A stretch of DNA of 64,000 bases, taken from contig JAPPUL010000068.1 in the NCBI GenBank assembly GCA_026874595.1, forward strand, positions 1,007,001 through 1,071,000. Reading direction: 5' to 3'. A program made the position numbers and the translations under genes. This document shows, piece after piece, positions 57,426-64,000 of the stretch (position 1 is the first letter of the stretch; the number at the start of each line of letters is the position of its first letter). The DNA is from Sipunculus nudus. Lineage: Eukaryota; Annelida; Sipuncula; Golfingiida; Sipunculidae. A model generated the notes under the pieces. It worked only from the letters and a program-made list of their open reading frames with translations, was not told where the DNA came from and ran no database searches.

Positions 57426-57451
57426 AAGATAGCCTTTTGGTATCTTTTTTT
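57426..57451 (+). terminator. Intrinsic terminator after the broken lipoprotein gene
   Basis: AAGATAgCC pairs with GGTATCTT across a four-T loop with one bulged base and is followed by seven T. It lies about 30 bases after the stop of the lipoprotein gene. Confidence 0.7.
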
Positions 57452-57486
57452 GTCTTTTTAAAAGCTTTGTAAATTTATAACTTTAT

Positions 57487-58002
57487 GTTAGTCCTATTAA
57501 AGGTACAGCCTGAGCTAGAGCTTATTCATATTAATGATGGGCTTATGGCTATATTTGCTTTGTGCATAAGAAAACTAACTCATATCTTTATTTTTGTTAC
57601 CATACACGGACTTGACATTACGCATCCAAGCCAGTTCTTTTAAAAATATCTTGTTAATATTAAAAAGGCATTTCACGGTTTTATAGCAGTTAGTAGTGCA
57701 GTGTCAAAAGAGTGTTTAAAGCGTGGGTTTTCACGTGAATCAGTTTATGTTGTAAAAAAAATGGTGTTGACAGCACAATCTCCGCTATAAAAGAAGAGCA
57801 AAACTTTATTGCAAAACTTGAAAAACGTATCAATACTATTTTTAAAGGTAAGAGGAGTATTCTTTCCACAGGGCGTCTTATAAAGTGCAAAGGGTTTTCA
57901 TGGTTCATAGATAATGTGATTAGGAAGTTGGATAACGATATACTTTATATAATTGCAGGACCAGCATCGAATAATATAAAAACATTATCATTTTTTTTTT
58001 AA
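57487..58002 (+). pseudogene. Remnant of a GT4-type (group 1) glycosyltransferase
   Basis: Three consecutive pieces in two frames give one recognisable protein. First ELELIHINDGLMAIFAL and TIHGLDITHPSQFF, then a TAA, then in the same frame FIAVSSAVSKECLKRGFSRESVYVVK. After a run of eight A the frame changes to NGVDSTISAIK, ILSTGRLIKCKGFSWFIDNV and DNDILYIIAGPASNN, ending at a T-run. SxxxxxxLxxxG followed by VxNGVD and (S)xGRLxxxKG are hallmarks of GT4 enzymes. The start and most of the C-terminal catalytic part are missing. The 330 bases beyond, to fabH, hold promoters and a leader frame. Confidence 0.65.
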
Positions 58003-58106
58003 ACTATTAAAGAAGCGATGCATTAAAAAAATAACCTATAATCTATTAAATATGAAAGCTAAAAAAAAGCAAATAAAATAAGATATGCTATAAAACTCTC
58101 ATGTTG

Positions 58107-58115
58107 TGGTATAAT
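58107..58115 (+). promoter_or_regulatory. Possible extended -10 promoter upstream of fabH
   Basis: TGGTATAAT, an extended -10 element, without a convincing -35. It lies about 220 bases before fabH. Confidence 0.35.
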
Positions 58116-58181
58116 TATAAATGTCACACTGTTATCGTACCCATATAACAGCTTGATGTTAGTATAAAGGAGCAAGTAAAG

Positions 58182-58210
58182 TTGACAAGAAAAGATAAAA
58201 TAAATAGATT
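58182..58210 (+). promoter_or_regulatory. Sigma-70 promoter of fabH
   Basis: TTGACA at 58182-58187, 17 bases, TAGATT at 58205-58210. The predicted start near 58217 leaves about 116 bases before fabH, including a leader frame. Confidence 0.55.
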
Positions 58211-58279
58211 AGGAACTTGTTAATTGCTTATTGAGTAAAAAGCAAGAAGTTTTTTTAGTGTTTTAGTGGAGGTAAGGAG

Positions 58280-58336
58280 ATGGAAGGAACAAGACATGCG
58301 GGAGATTATGATATAAGGCATAGGATATTGTTATGA
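58280..58336 (+). CDS. Possible 18-residue leader peptide coupled to fabH
   Basis: MEGTRHAGDYDIRHRILL, preceded by GGAGGTAAGG at ideal spacing, ends with TGA that overlaps the fabH ATG as ATGA. fabH has no good Shine-Dalgarno of its own, so its translation may depend on this frame. It could also be the remnant of an upstream gene. Confidence 0.4.
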   Translation: MEGTRHAGDYDIRHRILL

Positions 58337-59334
58337 GATTAAGTGGTGTAGGGATAAAAGGGATAGGCTCGTCCTTACCTGGAACTAGAGTAAGTAATGC
58401 AGATCTATCAAAGATAGTAGACACAACAGATGAGTGGATAAGGAGTCGTACGGGGATAAGAGAAAGGCGATATGTAAGCAAAGGCCAGACGCTTGTGAGT
58501 TTGCTTGTTGCTGCGGCTAATGAGGCTTTAGAGCGAGCACATGTATCAGCTTCAGAACTTGATTTAATAGTGGCGGCGACAACAATACCTGACAATTTAT
58601 ATCCGTCTGCAGCCTGTGAGGTACAAAGAGAATTGAAAGCAGATAATGCCTGTGCCTTTAATGTCTCGGCAGCGTGTAGCGGCTTTGTTTATGTAATGAA
58701 AGTAGCAAGTGCATTTATCCAAAGCGGGATGTATAAAAAAGTGCTTATACTAGGAGGGGATTTACATTCTCATGTAATGGATTGGGAGGATCGAGCTACC
58801 TGTATATTGTTTGGGGATGGAGCGGGAGCGATGGTATTGAGCGAAACAGAATTAGAAGAGAATGAGATGCTTGGAGTAAACCTATATTCTGATGGGAGTA
58901 AAGGTTTTAATTTGACATTACCGCATGCGGGACGACTCTCTCCCATAGTGAGTAATCAAGAGCGAACAAAGCCGCTTTTAAAGATGAATGGGCGAGAGAT
59001 ATACAAGTTTTCGGTGTCAATAATTCCTCAGTCTGTGCGCAAATCGATAGAGGGATTGGGTTTAAAGCTAGAAGATATAGACTACCTGGTACCGCATCAA
59101 GCAAACATAAGGATAGTAAAAGCGTTATCAGAGAAGCTAGGATTTAAAGAAGATAAACTAATAGCGAACTTGCAATATTATGGAAACACCTCCTCAGCGT
59201 CAATCCCGATAGCGTTAAACGGAGCAATAAAGGAAGGACGTATAAAAACGCCATCAACAATAGCCTTAGTAGGTTTTGGAGCAGGTCTTACGTGGGGGGT
59301 AGGGATAGTGCGTTGGAATTTAGGAAAGCTTTAG
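58333..59334 (+). CDS. fabH: 3-oxoacyl-ACP synthase III
   Basis: Starts fatty acid synthesis by joining acetyl-CoA and malonyl-ACP. It is 333 residues with GSSLPGTRVSN, DEWIRSRTGIRERRY, and the Cys-His-Asn triad in NVSAACSGF, VPHQANIRI and YGNTSSASIP. acpP lies at 34.2 kb rather than next to it. Its purine-rich coding strand shows that the normal strand bias has resumed here. Confidence 0.96.
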   Translation: MRLSGVGIKGIGSSLPGTRVSNADLSKIVDTTDEWIRSRTGIRERRYVSKGQTLVSLLVAAANEALERAHVSASELDLIVAATTIPDNLYPSAACEVQRELKADNACAFNVSAACSGFVYVMKVASAFIQSGMYKKVLILGGDLHSHVMDWEDRATCILFGDGAGAMVLSETELEENEMLGVNLYSDGSKGFNLTLPHAGRLSPIVSNQERTKPLLKMNGREIYKFSVSIIPQSVRKSIEGLGLKLEDIDYLVPHQANIRIVKALSEKLGFKEDKLIANLQYYGNTSSASIPIALNGAIKEGRIKTPSTIALVGFGAGLTWGVGIVRWNLGKL

Positions 59335-59354
59335 AGAAAGCATTCTATAATCAA

Positions 59355-60419
59355 TTACTTTGCCATATTTTGCTTCAAAAGCCAGAGTTTAATATAAGAG
59401 AAAGGGTTTTGGTTTCTGGGGATATTGCGTATAAATAAAGAAGTATGCTTAAGGTTATAATTAAAGTGCTTAAGTAGTTTTTCGAACAAGCTCTTTGAGC
59501 TATTGTATCTGATATAAGACATAATGAAAGCGTTATTAGGTTTAATTAGGTTGTCGGAGAAGCGTTTAACTTTAAATTTGGGTATAACTTGGTTTATAAA
59601 TATATTTTTGAATTGAGAAGTAATAATATATTTTTGGCGAATCTTTTGTTTTGTCGAGAGCTTATTATTGTTAAAAGCCTCATTAAGCTTGTCAATTAAC
59701 CTAAGCATAAAATCATGAAGTAATTGCGTATCCTCTAAAGAGTTATTGAATCGTGTTTTTGACAGAGAAGGATAAAGATGCTTGTACATATTTATAAATC
59801 TTGTAGTGCCTGCGTTAGCGATGAAGTTAGCAAAAGACTCATTGAATCTGAAGTTATTTTTGAATAAGACGGTATTATGAGCCATTTCATGAATAAGGAC
59901 ATTAATAAGGGTATTGGGGTCATATCGTAACATGGAAGAGAAGAGAGGTTCGGGGAGGAAGCCAGCAGTGCTGTAAGCAGAAACACCTCTTAGTATGGTA
60001 TCGAAGTTACGTTTTTTAAGAGCATCTTGTTTAATCAAAGCCTTTTGTTTGTTAAAGAAGCTTAAATAAGGGACTTTTCCGAATAAAGGAAAGTGCCAAA
60101 AAAGGGGTTCTAATTTGTAAGGGTATGCAGCTGAGAGGCTGAATATGGGAGTATGTCCTTTAAGGTCAAGAAAATGGGAGTAAGTGTCTTCAGGAGGAGT
60201 TAGAGCGAGATTATTAATAGCAAAAGACTTAACATGTTTAACGAGCTTAATTTTATGTTTTATTTCGGCAGAGAATTCGGGATCATTTAAAACGATATCA
60301 AAAGGCTTAATCTTTTTAATTAAAGAAAGCTGTCCGACAGCGAGGTGAATAAGATAACAGCCGTTAATAGCAAAAGAAGATATAATTATAAGTAAGCTAA
60401 TTATTATTGCTAAAAGCAT
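59355..60419 (-). CDS. Putative zinc aminopeptidase (DUF2265 family), membrane-anchored
   Basis: 354 residues with an N-terminal hydrophobic segment and lipobox-like AINGC near residue 21. Typical family features are YLIHLAVGQLSLI at the start, GVSAYSTAGFLPEPLFSSML and the zinc motif LIHEMAHNTVLFKNNFRFNESFANF (HExxH-like plus a distal Glu). Its real substrate is not established. It is on the disfavoured strand, convergent with fabH. Confidence 0.82.
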   Translation of the reverse strand: MLLAIIISLLIIISSFAINGCYLIHLAVGQLSLIKKIKPFDIVLNDPEFSAEIKHKIKLVKHVKSFAINNLALTPPEDTYSHFLDLKGHTPIFSLSAAYPYKLEPLFWHFPLFGKVPYLSFFNKQKALIKQDALKKRNFDTILRGVSAYSTAGFLPEPLFSSMLRYDPNTLINVLIHEMAHNTVLFKNNFRFNESFANFIANAGTTRFINMYKHLYPSLSKTRFNNSLEDTQLLHDFMLRLIDKLNEAFNNNKLSTKQKIRQKYIITSQFKNIFINQVIPKFKVKRFSDNLIKPNNAFIMSYIRYNSSKSLFEKLLKHFNYNLKHTSLFIRNIPRNQNPFSYIKLWLLKQNMAK

Positions 60420-60528
60420 ATACTTAAGCTAACACAAAAAAAGATATATGAGCTAAAAGGTTTTAAAAAAAAACGAGGGGTCGTTTTTGTAAAAGCCGTT
60501 TATTTTTGAAATAGCAGTAAAGGATAAT

Positions 60529-60573
60529 ATGCAAGCAATAGACGAGGTTTTTAAATATAGGTTTACTATATGA
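60529..60573 (+). CDS. Possible 14-residue leader peptide coupled to bshC
   Basis: MQAIDEVFKYRFTI starts after AAAGGAT and ends with TGA overlapping the bshC ATG as ATGA. bshC has no Shine-Dalgarno at normal distance. The arrangement parallels that at fabH. Confidence 0.35.
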   Translation: MQAIDEVFKYRFTI

Positions 60574-62219
60574 AGCAAGAGAATATAGATAATTTAGAAT
60601 TTATAGTAGAAAAGACGTTATCAAGCGAATATGTAAGAGGGGCAGAGGAGGGAATATATAAGAAGTACTATGAAACAGACTACCGTAAACTTGTAAAAAG
60701 TCTTAGAGAAGGGATAAGCAGCTATAATATAAGTGCAGGAGATAGGGAAGGGCTAGTTAAGGTTCTTAGGGCTTATAATGCTAGAGGAGGGGATGCGGTT
60801 GAAGCTAATTTAAATAGGTTAGAAAGCAGTAAATGTTATACGGTAATGACAGGACAGCAGCCGGGTCTTTTGGGCGGACCATTATATACAGTTTACAAAG
60901 CGCTTACGGTACTAAAAGTATGTAAAGAACTTAATGAATATTTCGCAGGAGAATATATATTTGTACCGATTTTCTGGATAGCGTCAGAAGATCACGATGT
61001 AGAGGAGGTAAATCGTCTTGACTATCAAGAGGGAGAAGAGATAAGGACATTGAAATTAGAACTTGGCAAAGAGGAATTAGGTAAGTCTTTAGAAAGGATT
61101 AAGATATTGGAGGAGCTTCAAAACTTGTTAAATGAGCTAAGAGGTAATATTTTAAAAAGCGAGAGTGAATTTACAAAAGGCTTGGAAGAGGAGCTATTGA
61201 GGAGGCTAAGGAGCCCACAAGTAGACACATTTGGAAAACAGTTTAAAGAAGTGCTTAAGATGCTATTTTCTGGATATGGTCTTTTATTGATAGAGCCGTA
61301 TAAGTTACGATTGCTCCAGAAGGAAGAAACAAAGCAAGCCTTAATTAAGAAAGAGGAGATAACAAAACGTTTTAGAGAAGTAACAAATGAGCTTAAGGGG
61401 AGTGGCTATAAGGTGCAGATAAGGGAGAGAGAATATGCAGGAGGGCGTGAGGGGCTGCCTTTGTATTATCTGGGAGGAGATGGGAGGCGCAAACGTCTTT
61501 TTTATAAAGGGGATAAATATTATATAGGGGAGCAGGAGCTAGGGGAGGAGGGAATACATAAATTATTAGATAGAGAATGGGATAAGTTTTCGCATGGAGT
61601 ACAACTACGGAGTGTGTTGCAAGACAAGTTATTTCCGAACGTGGTAGTGGTATGCGGTCCTGGCGAAATAAATTACATAGGACAGCTTAAGGGGATTTAC
61701 GAATTATATAAAGTAAAGATGCCAATAATATACCCTCGGGCGAGAGTGTTGCTTTTAAGTAGCGAGTTAAAGCGAGTAACGAAGCGGTTTGGCCTTATGG
61801 AGGATGAGCTAAAAGATAAAGCAGAGCTTGAGAGGCGACTAAGTGGAATAAGGAAGGACAGAGTAGATATAAGCAGCTTTGAAAAAGCAGTTAATGTTTT
61901 AAATGCAGGGGTTAAAGATTTAGAAATGCTAGTATCTTTAGAAGGGCAAGATATAAAGGAGGGAGTTAATAAAGGGCTAAAGAAGCTTACAAATGACATA
62001 TTGAGCCTAGAAAGTAGTTATAGGAAGAAGAAAGAAGAGAAGGAGGGGTTGTTAGGACGGCATGCGAGCAGGTTAAAGATAGGCTTACATCCTAGAGGGA
62101 GAGGTCAAGAGCGAGTATATAATATATTTTGGTATATGAATAAGCGTAAAGGACTAATAGATTATCTTTATAAAGAACTAGATATCAAGAAGGAAGGAGA
62201 ACAGATAATATATTTATGA
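60570..62219 (+). CDS. bshC: Putative cysteine ligase BshC
   Basis: Last step of bacillithiol synthesis, adding Cys to GlcN-malate. It is 549 residues with the family motif VMTGQQPGLLGGPLYTVYK, IFWIASEDHDVEEVN, LRSVLQDKLFPNVVVVCGPGEINY and a C-terminal coiled coil before GLHPRGRGQERVYN. Its stop overlaps the bshA start by four bases, so both belong to one operon. Confidence 0.93.
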   Translation: MKQENIDNLEFIVEKTLSSEYVRGAEEGIYKKYYETDYRKLVKSLREGISSYNISAGDREGLVKVLRAYNARGGDAVEANLNRLESSKCYTVMTGQQPGLLGGPLYTVYKALTVLKVCKELNEYFAGEYIFVPIFWIASEDHDVEEVNRLDYQEGEEIRTLKLELGKEELGKSLERIKILEELQNLLNELRGNILKSESEFTKGLEEELLRRLRSPQVDTFGKQFKEVLKMLFSGYGLLLIEPYKLRLLQKEETKQALIKKEEITKRFREVTNELKGSGYKVQIREREYAGGREGLPLYYLGGDGRRKRLFYKGDKYYIGEQELGEEGIHKLLDREWDKFSHGVQLRSVLQDKLFPNVVVVCGPGEINYIGQLKGIYELYKVKMPIIYPRARVLLLSSELKRVTKRFGLMEDELKDKAELERRLSGIRKDRVDISSFEKAVNVLNAGVKDLEMLVSLEGQDIKEGVNKGLKKLTNDILSLESSYRKKKEEKEGLLGRHASRLKIGLHPRGRGQERVYNIFWYMNKRKGLIDYLYKELDIKKEGEQIIYL

Positions 62220-63379
62220 ATAAATTAAACATAGGGATGGTGTGCTATCCGAGTTACGGAGGCAGTGGGGTGGTGGCAACGGAGCTTGGTCTTGAGCTTG
62301 CAAACAGAGGGAACAAAGTACATTTCATAAGTTACGACACACCATTTCGGCTAAGCACATTCCATGAAAACATAAGTTTCCATGAAGTAGACATGACAAA
62401 CTACCCATTATTTAAATATCCGCTATACTCCTTATCGCTAACATCAAAGATAGTAGAAGTGTGCGAAAGTTATGCAATAGACATATTGCATGTGCACTAC
62501 GCCATACCGCACGCAATATGCGCCTATCTTGCAGGGCAGATATTAACACAAGTGAACAGGGGCAATGGAAAGGATGTTAAGAGGGTAAAGATAGTAACAA
62601 CCTTGCACGGAACAGATGTAACTTTGGTGGGATTAGACAAAGCGTATTATAGGATGGTGGAATTTGGTTTAAGGAGCAGCGATATGGTAACATCAGTAAG
62701 TAATCATCTAAGGGAGAAAACGATAGAAGAGTTTGGGGTAGGTGATGGGGGAGGTGATGAGATTGAGGTGATACCGAATTTTGTAGATTTAAAGAAGTTC
62801 TCGCCTGATAACAAAGGAATAAAGCCAAGTTTTTTCAATGACGAAAAAGTGCTAATACACATATCAAACTTTCGAGAAGTAAAGAACGTAGAAGTGGTGA
62901 TACGGACGTTTTGGTATGTTTTGCAGGAGGAGGATAAAGTATGCTTACTGATGGTAGGGGATGGACCTGAGCTATCCAAGGCAAGATTGCTGGCCCGCGA
63001 GCTTGGAATTTTAGAAAAGATAAAGTTTTTAGGCAAAGCAGAGCGAGTAGAATGCTTGTTACCGTATGCAGATATAATACTACTCCCGAGCAAGATAGAG
63101 AGTTTTGGGTTAGTATTACTTGAAGCAATGAGTTGCGGAGTGGTTACAATATCATCAAACGCAGGAGGGATACCGGAGTTAGTGGAGGAGGGGCTAAGCG
63201 GATATATGTACGAAGAAAGCGATTATGAAGGGATGGGACGTTGCTGTATAAAGTTATTAAGAGATGAGAGTTTATTAAAGGAGTGTAAAAAGAGGGCACG
63301 ACTTCGGGCGGGTTATTTTGCACAAGATAAGATAATAAGCAAATATGAGGAATTATATAAGAGGGTATTGAATGGATGA
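62216..63379 (+). CDS. bshA: N-acetyl-alpha-D-glucosaminyl L-malate synthase
   Basis: First step of bacillithiol synthesis, UDP-GlcNAc plus L-malate. It is a GT4 enzyme of 387 residues. The N-terminus NIGMVCYPSYGGSGVVATELG is diagnostic of BshA; HVHYAIPHAICAYLAGQIL, TTLHGTDVTLVG, VIPNFVDLKKF and the donor-site ESFGLVLLEAMSCGV follow. It overlaps bshC and murI. Confidence 0.95.
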   Translation: MNKLNIGMVCYPSYGGSGVVATELGLELANRGNKVHFISYDTPFRLSTFHENISFHEVDMTNYPLFKYPLYSLSLTSKIVEVCESYAIDILHVHYAIPHAICAYLAGQILTQVNRGNGKDVKRVKIVTTLHGTDVTLVGLDKAYYRMVEFGLRSSDMVTSVSNHLREKTIEEFGVGDGGGDEIEVIPNFVDLKKFSPDNKGIKPSFFNDEKVLIHISNFREVKNVEVVIRTFWYVLQEEDKVCLLMVGDGPELSKARLLARELGILEKIKFLGKAERVECLLPYADIILLPSKIESFGLVLLEAMSCGVVTISSNAGGIPELVEEGLSGYMYEESDYEGMGRCCIKLLRDESLLKECKKRARLRAGYFAQDKIISKYEELYKRVLNG

Positions 63380-64000
63380 GCTAGATGTAGTTTTAGCAAG
63401 CGGTCCGATAGGGATAATGGACTCAGGTATAGGAGGGATAGGGATATGGCAGAGTATAATAAACCGCCTACCAAATGAAGACATAGTATATTTTGCAGAC
63501 AGTGCCAACTCGCCCTATGGGAGTAAGGGTAAAGATGAGATAATTAACTTAAGCCATAGGATAGTAAAATACCTTAGATTAGAACATAAAATAAAGTTAC
63601 TAGTTGTAGCATGCAACACAGCAACAGTTAGTGCAATAAGTTACCTAAGGGAGCAGTTTCCGTATATGGGAGTAGTAGGGGTGGTACCGGTGATAAAGCC
63701 GGCGTGTAAAAGTAGTAAGACAAAGGAGGTCTTGTGCCTGGCAACGGACAGGACAGTAGAAAGCGAGGCTCAAAATGAGTTAATAAAGGAGCATGGCAAA
63801 TCGAATGGAGTAAGAGTATATAACGTAGCCTGCAGGGGATTAGTTGAGTTAATAGAAGGAGGACTTAAGGGTAAAGATAATGAACTTAAGAAAAAGCTTA
63901 AGGAGTATATAAATCCGTATAAAGAGCATGCAATAGACACGGTGGTGTTGGGGTGCACGCATTATACGTTAATAGAAAACATAATCCGAGAGATACTGCC
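63372..64000 (+). CDS. murI: Glutamate racemase, 3' end beyond the window
   Basis: Makes D-glutamate for peptidoglycan. ATG at 63372 overlaps the end of bshA by eight bases. The 209 codons present give IGIMDSGIGGIGIW, YFADSANSPYG, VVACNTATVSA with the first catalytic Cys, and VLGCTHYTLIE with the second. The remaining C-terminal 50-60 residues lie past the right edge. It is in an operon with bshC and bshA. Confidence 0.93.
   Translation, partial: MDELDVVLASGPIGIMDSGIGGIGIWQSIINRLPNEDIVYFADSANSPYGSKGKDEIINLSHRIVKYLRLEHKIKLLVVACNTATVSAISYLREQFPYMGVVGVVPVIKPACKSSKTKEVLCLATDRTVESEAQNELIKEHGKSNGVRVYNVACRGLVELIEGGLKGKDNELKKKLKEYINPYKEHAIDTVVLGCTHYTLIENIIREIL

Overview
The window reads as a chromosomal segment of an AT-rich, Gram-negative (diderm) bacterium. 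Envelope genes (kdsA, an LptD/OstA-type barrel, several lipoproteins) show an outer membrane. A complete F-type ATP synthase, a PCu(A)C copper chaperone and an SCO1-type protein point to aerobic respiration with a copper oxidase. bshB1, bshC and bshA together indicate bacillithiol. The PUR-alpha (DUF3276) protein, the short ATP synthase epsilon subunit, the ~1000-residue LptD, a FliG/MotA-like protein and the extreme strand bias would fit a spirochaete (Leptospira-like) or an FCB-group bacterium. This placement is inference and weak. No rRNA, tRNA, CRISPR array, transposase or prophage was recognised.

Layout. 1-1.8 kb: nadE (-). 1.9-9.7 kb: ATP synthase operon in the order atpZ, atpI (frameshifted), atpB-E-F-H-A-G-D-C. 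9.7-18.7 kb: a TauD-type dioxygenase (-), a large MMPL/RND-like membrane protein, a lipoprotein, PCu(A)C, kdsA, an SDR and apbE. 18.7-25 kb: bshB1 (-), a hairpin RNA candidate in a 470-bp gap, a processive glycosyltransferase, PUR-alpha protein, an aminotransferase, rpsU and a GT2 (-). 25-33.4 kb: yajC-secD-secF, thrS-infC-rpmI-rplT, a PNPOx-like protein and a small LRR protein. 33.4-37.7 kb: SCO1 (-), acpP, sigma factor (-), ChaN-like lipoprotein (-), dapA. 37.5-38.4 kb: four tandem 224-bp copies of the dapA/HAD 3' junction. 38.4-55.4 kb: mostly minus-strand genes (HAD, argH, a FliG_C/MotA-loop fusion, serA, lptD, a ClpX-like ATPase, a Mug-type glycosylase, a macro-domain protein, a sugar epimerase, argF, argD, argB) with a few plus-strand genes (a lipoprotein, a phosphoesterase, pdxJ). 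55.4-58.1 kb: decayed DNA with two broken genes. 58.1-64 kb: fabH, a DUF2265 peptidase (-), bshC-bshA and the start of murI, which runs off the right edge.

Two large-scale features stand out. First, the plus strand is strongly purine-rich from 1 to ~38.4 kb and again after ~58.1 kb, but pyrimidine-rich between. The segment looks like a ~20-kb inversion with the 224-bp array at one end and a glycosyltransferase remnant at the other. Second, short polypurine minisatellites (9-15 bp units) sit at many gene junctions and have entered coding sequence (AtpD N-terminus, ribosomal protein L20, a Gln/Gly-rich lipoprotein).

Functional links: ATP synthase with copper-oxidase assembly proteins; the Sec translocation accessory set; two LPS genes; arginine synthesis from N-acetylglutamate phosphorylation (argB), transamination (argD), carbamoylation (argF) and argininosuccinate cleavage (argH); bacillithiol synthesis in two loci. 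The most unusual single gene is a soluble protein joining a FliG torque-domain-like half to a MotA cytoplasmic-loop-like half.
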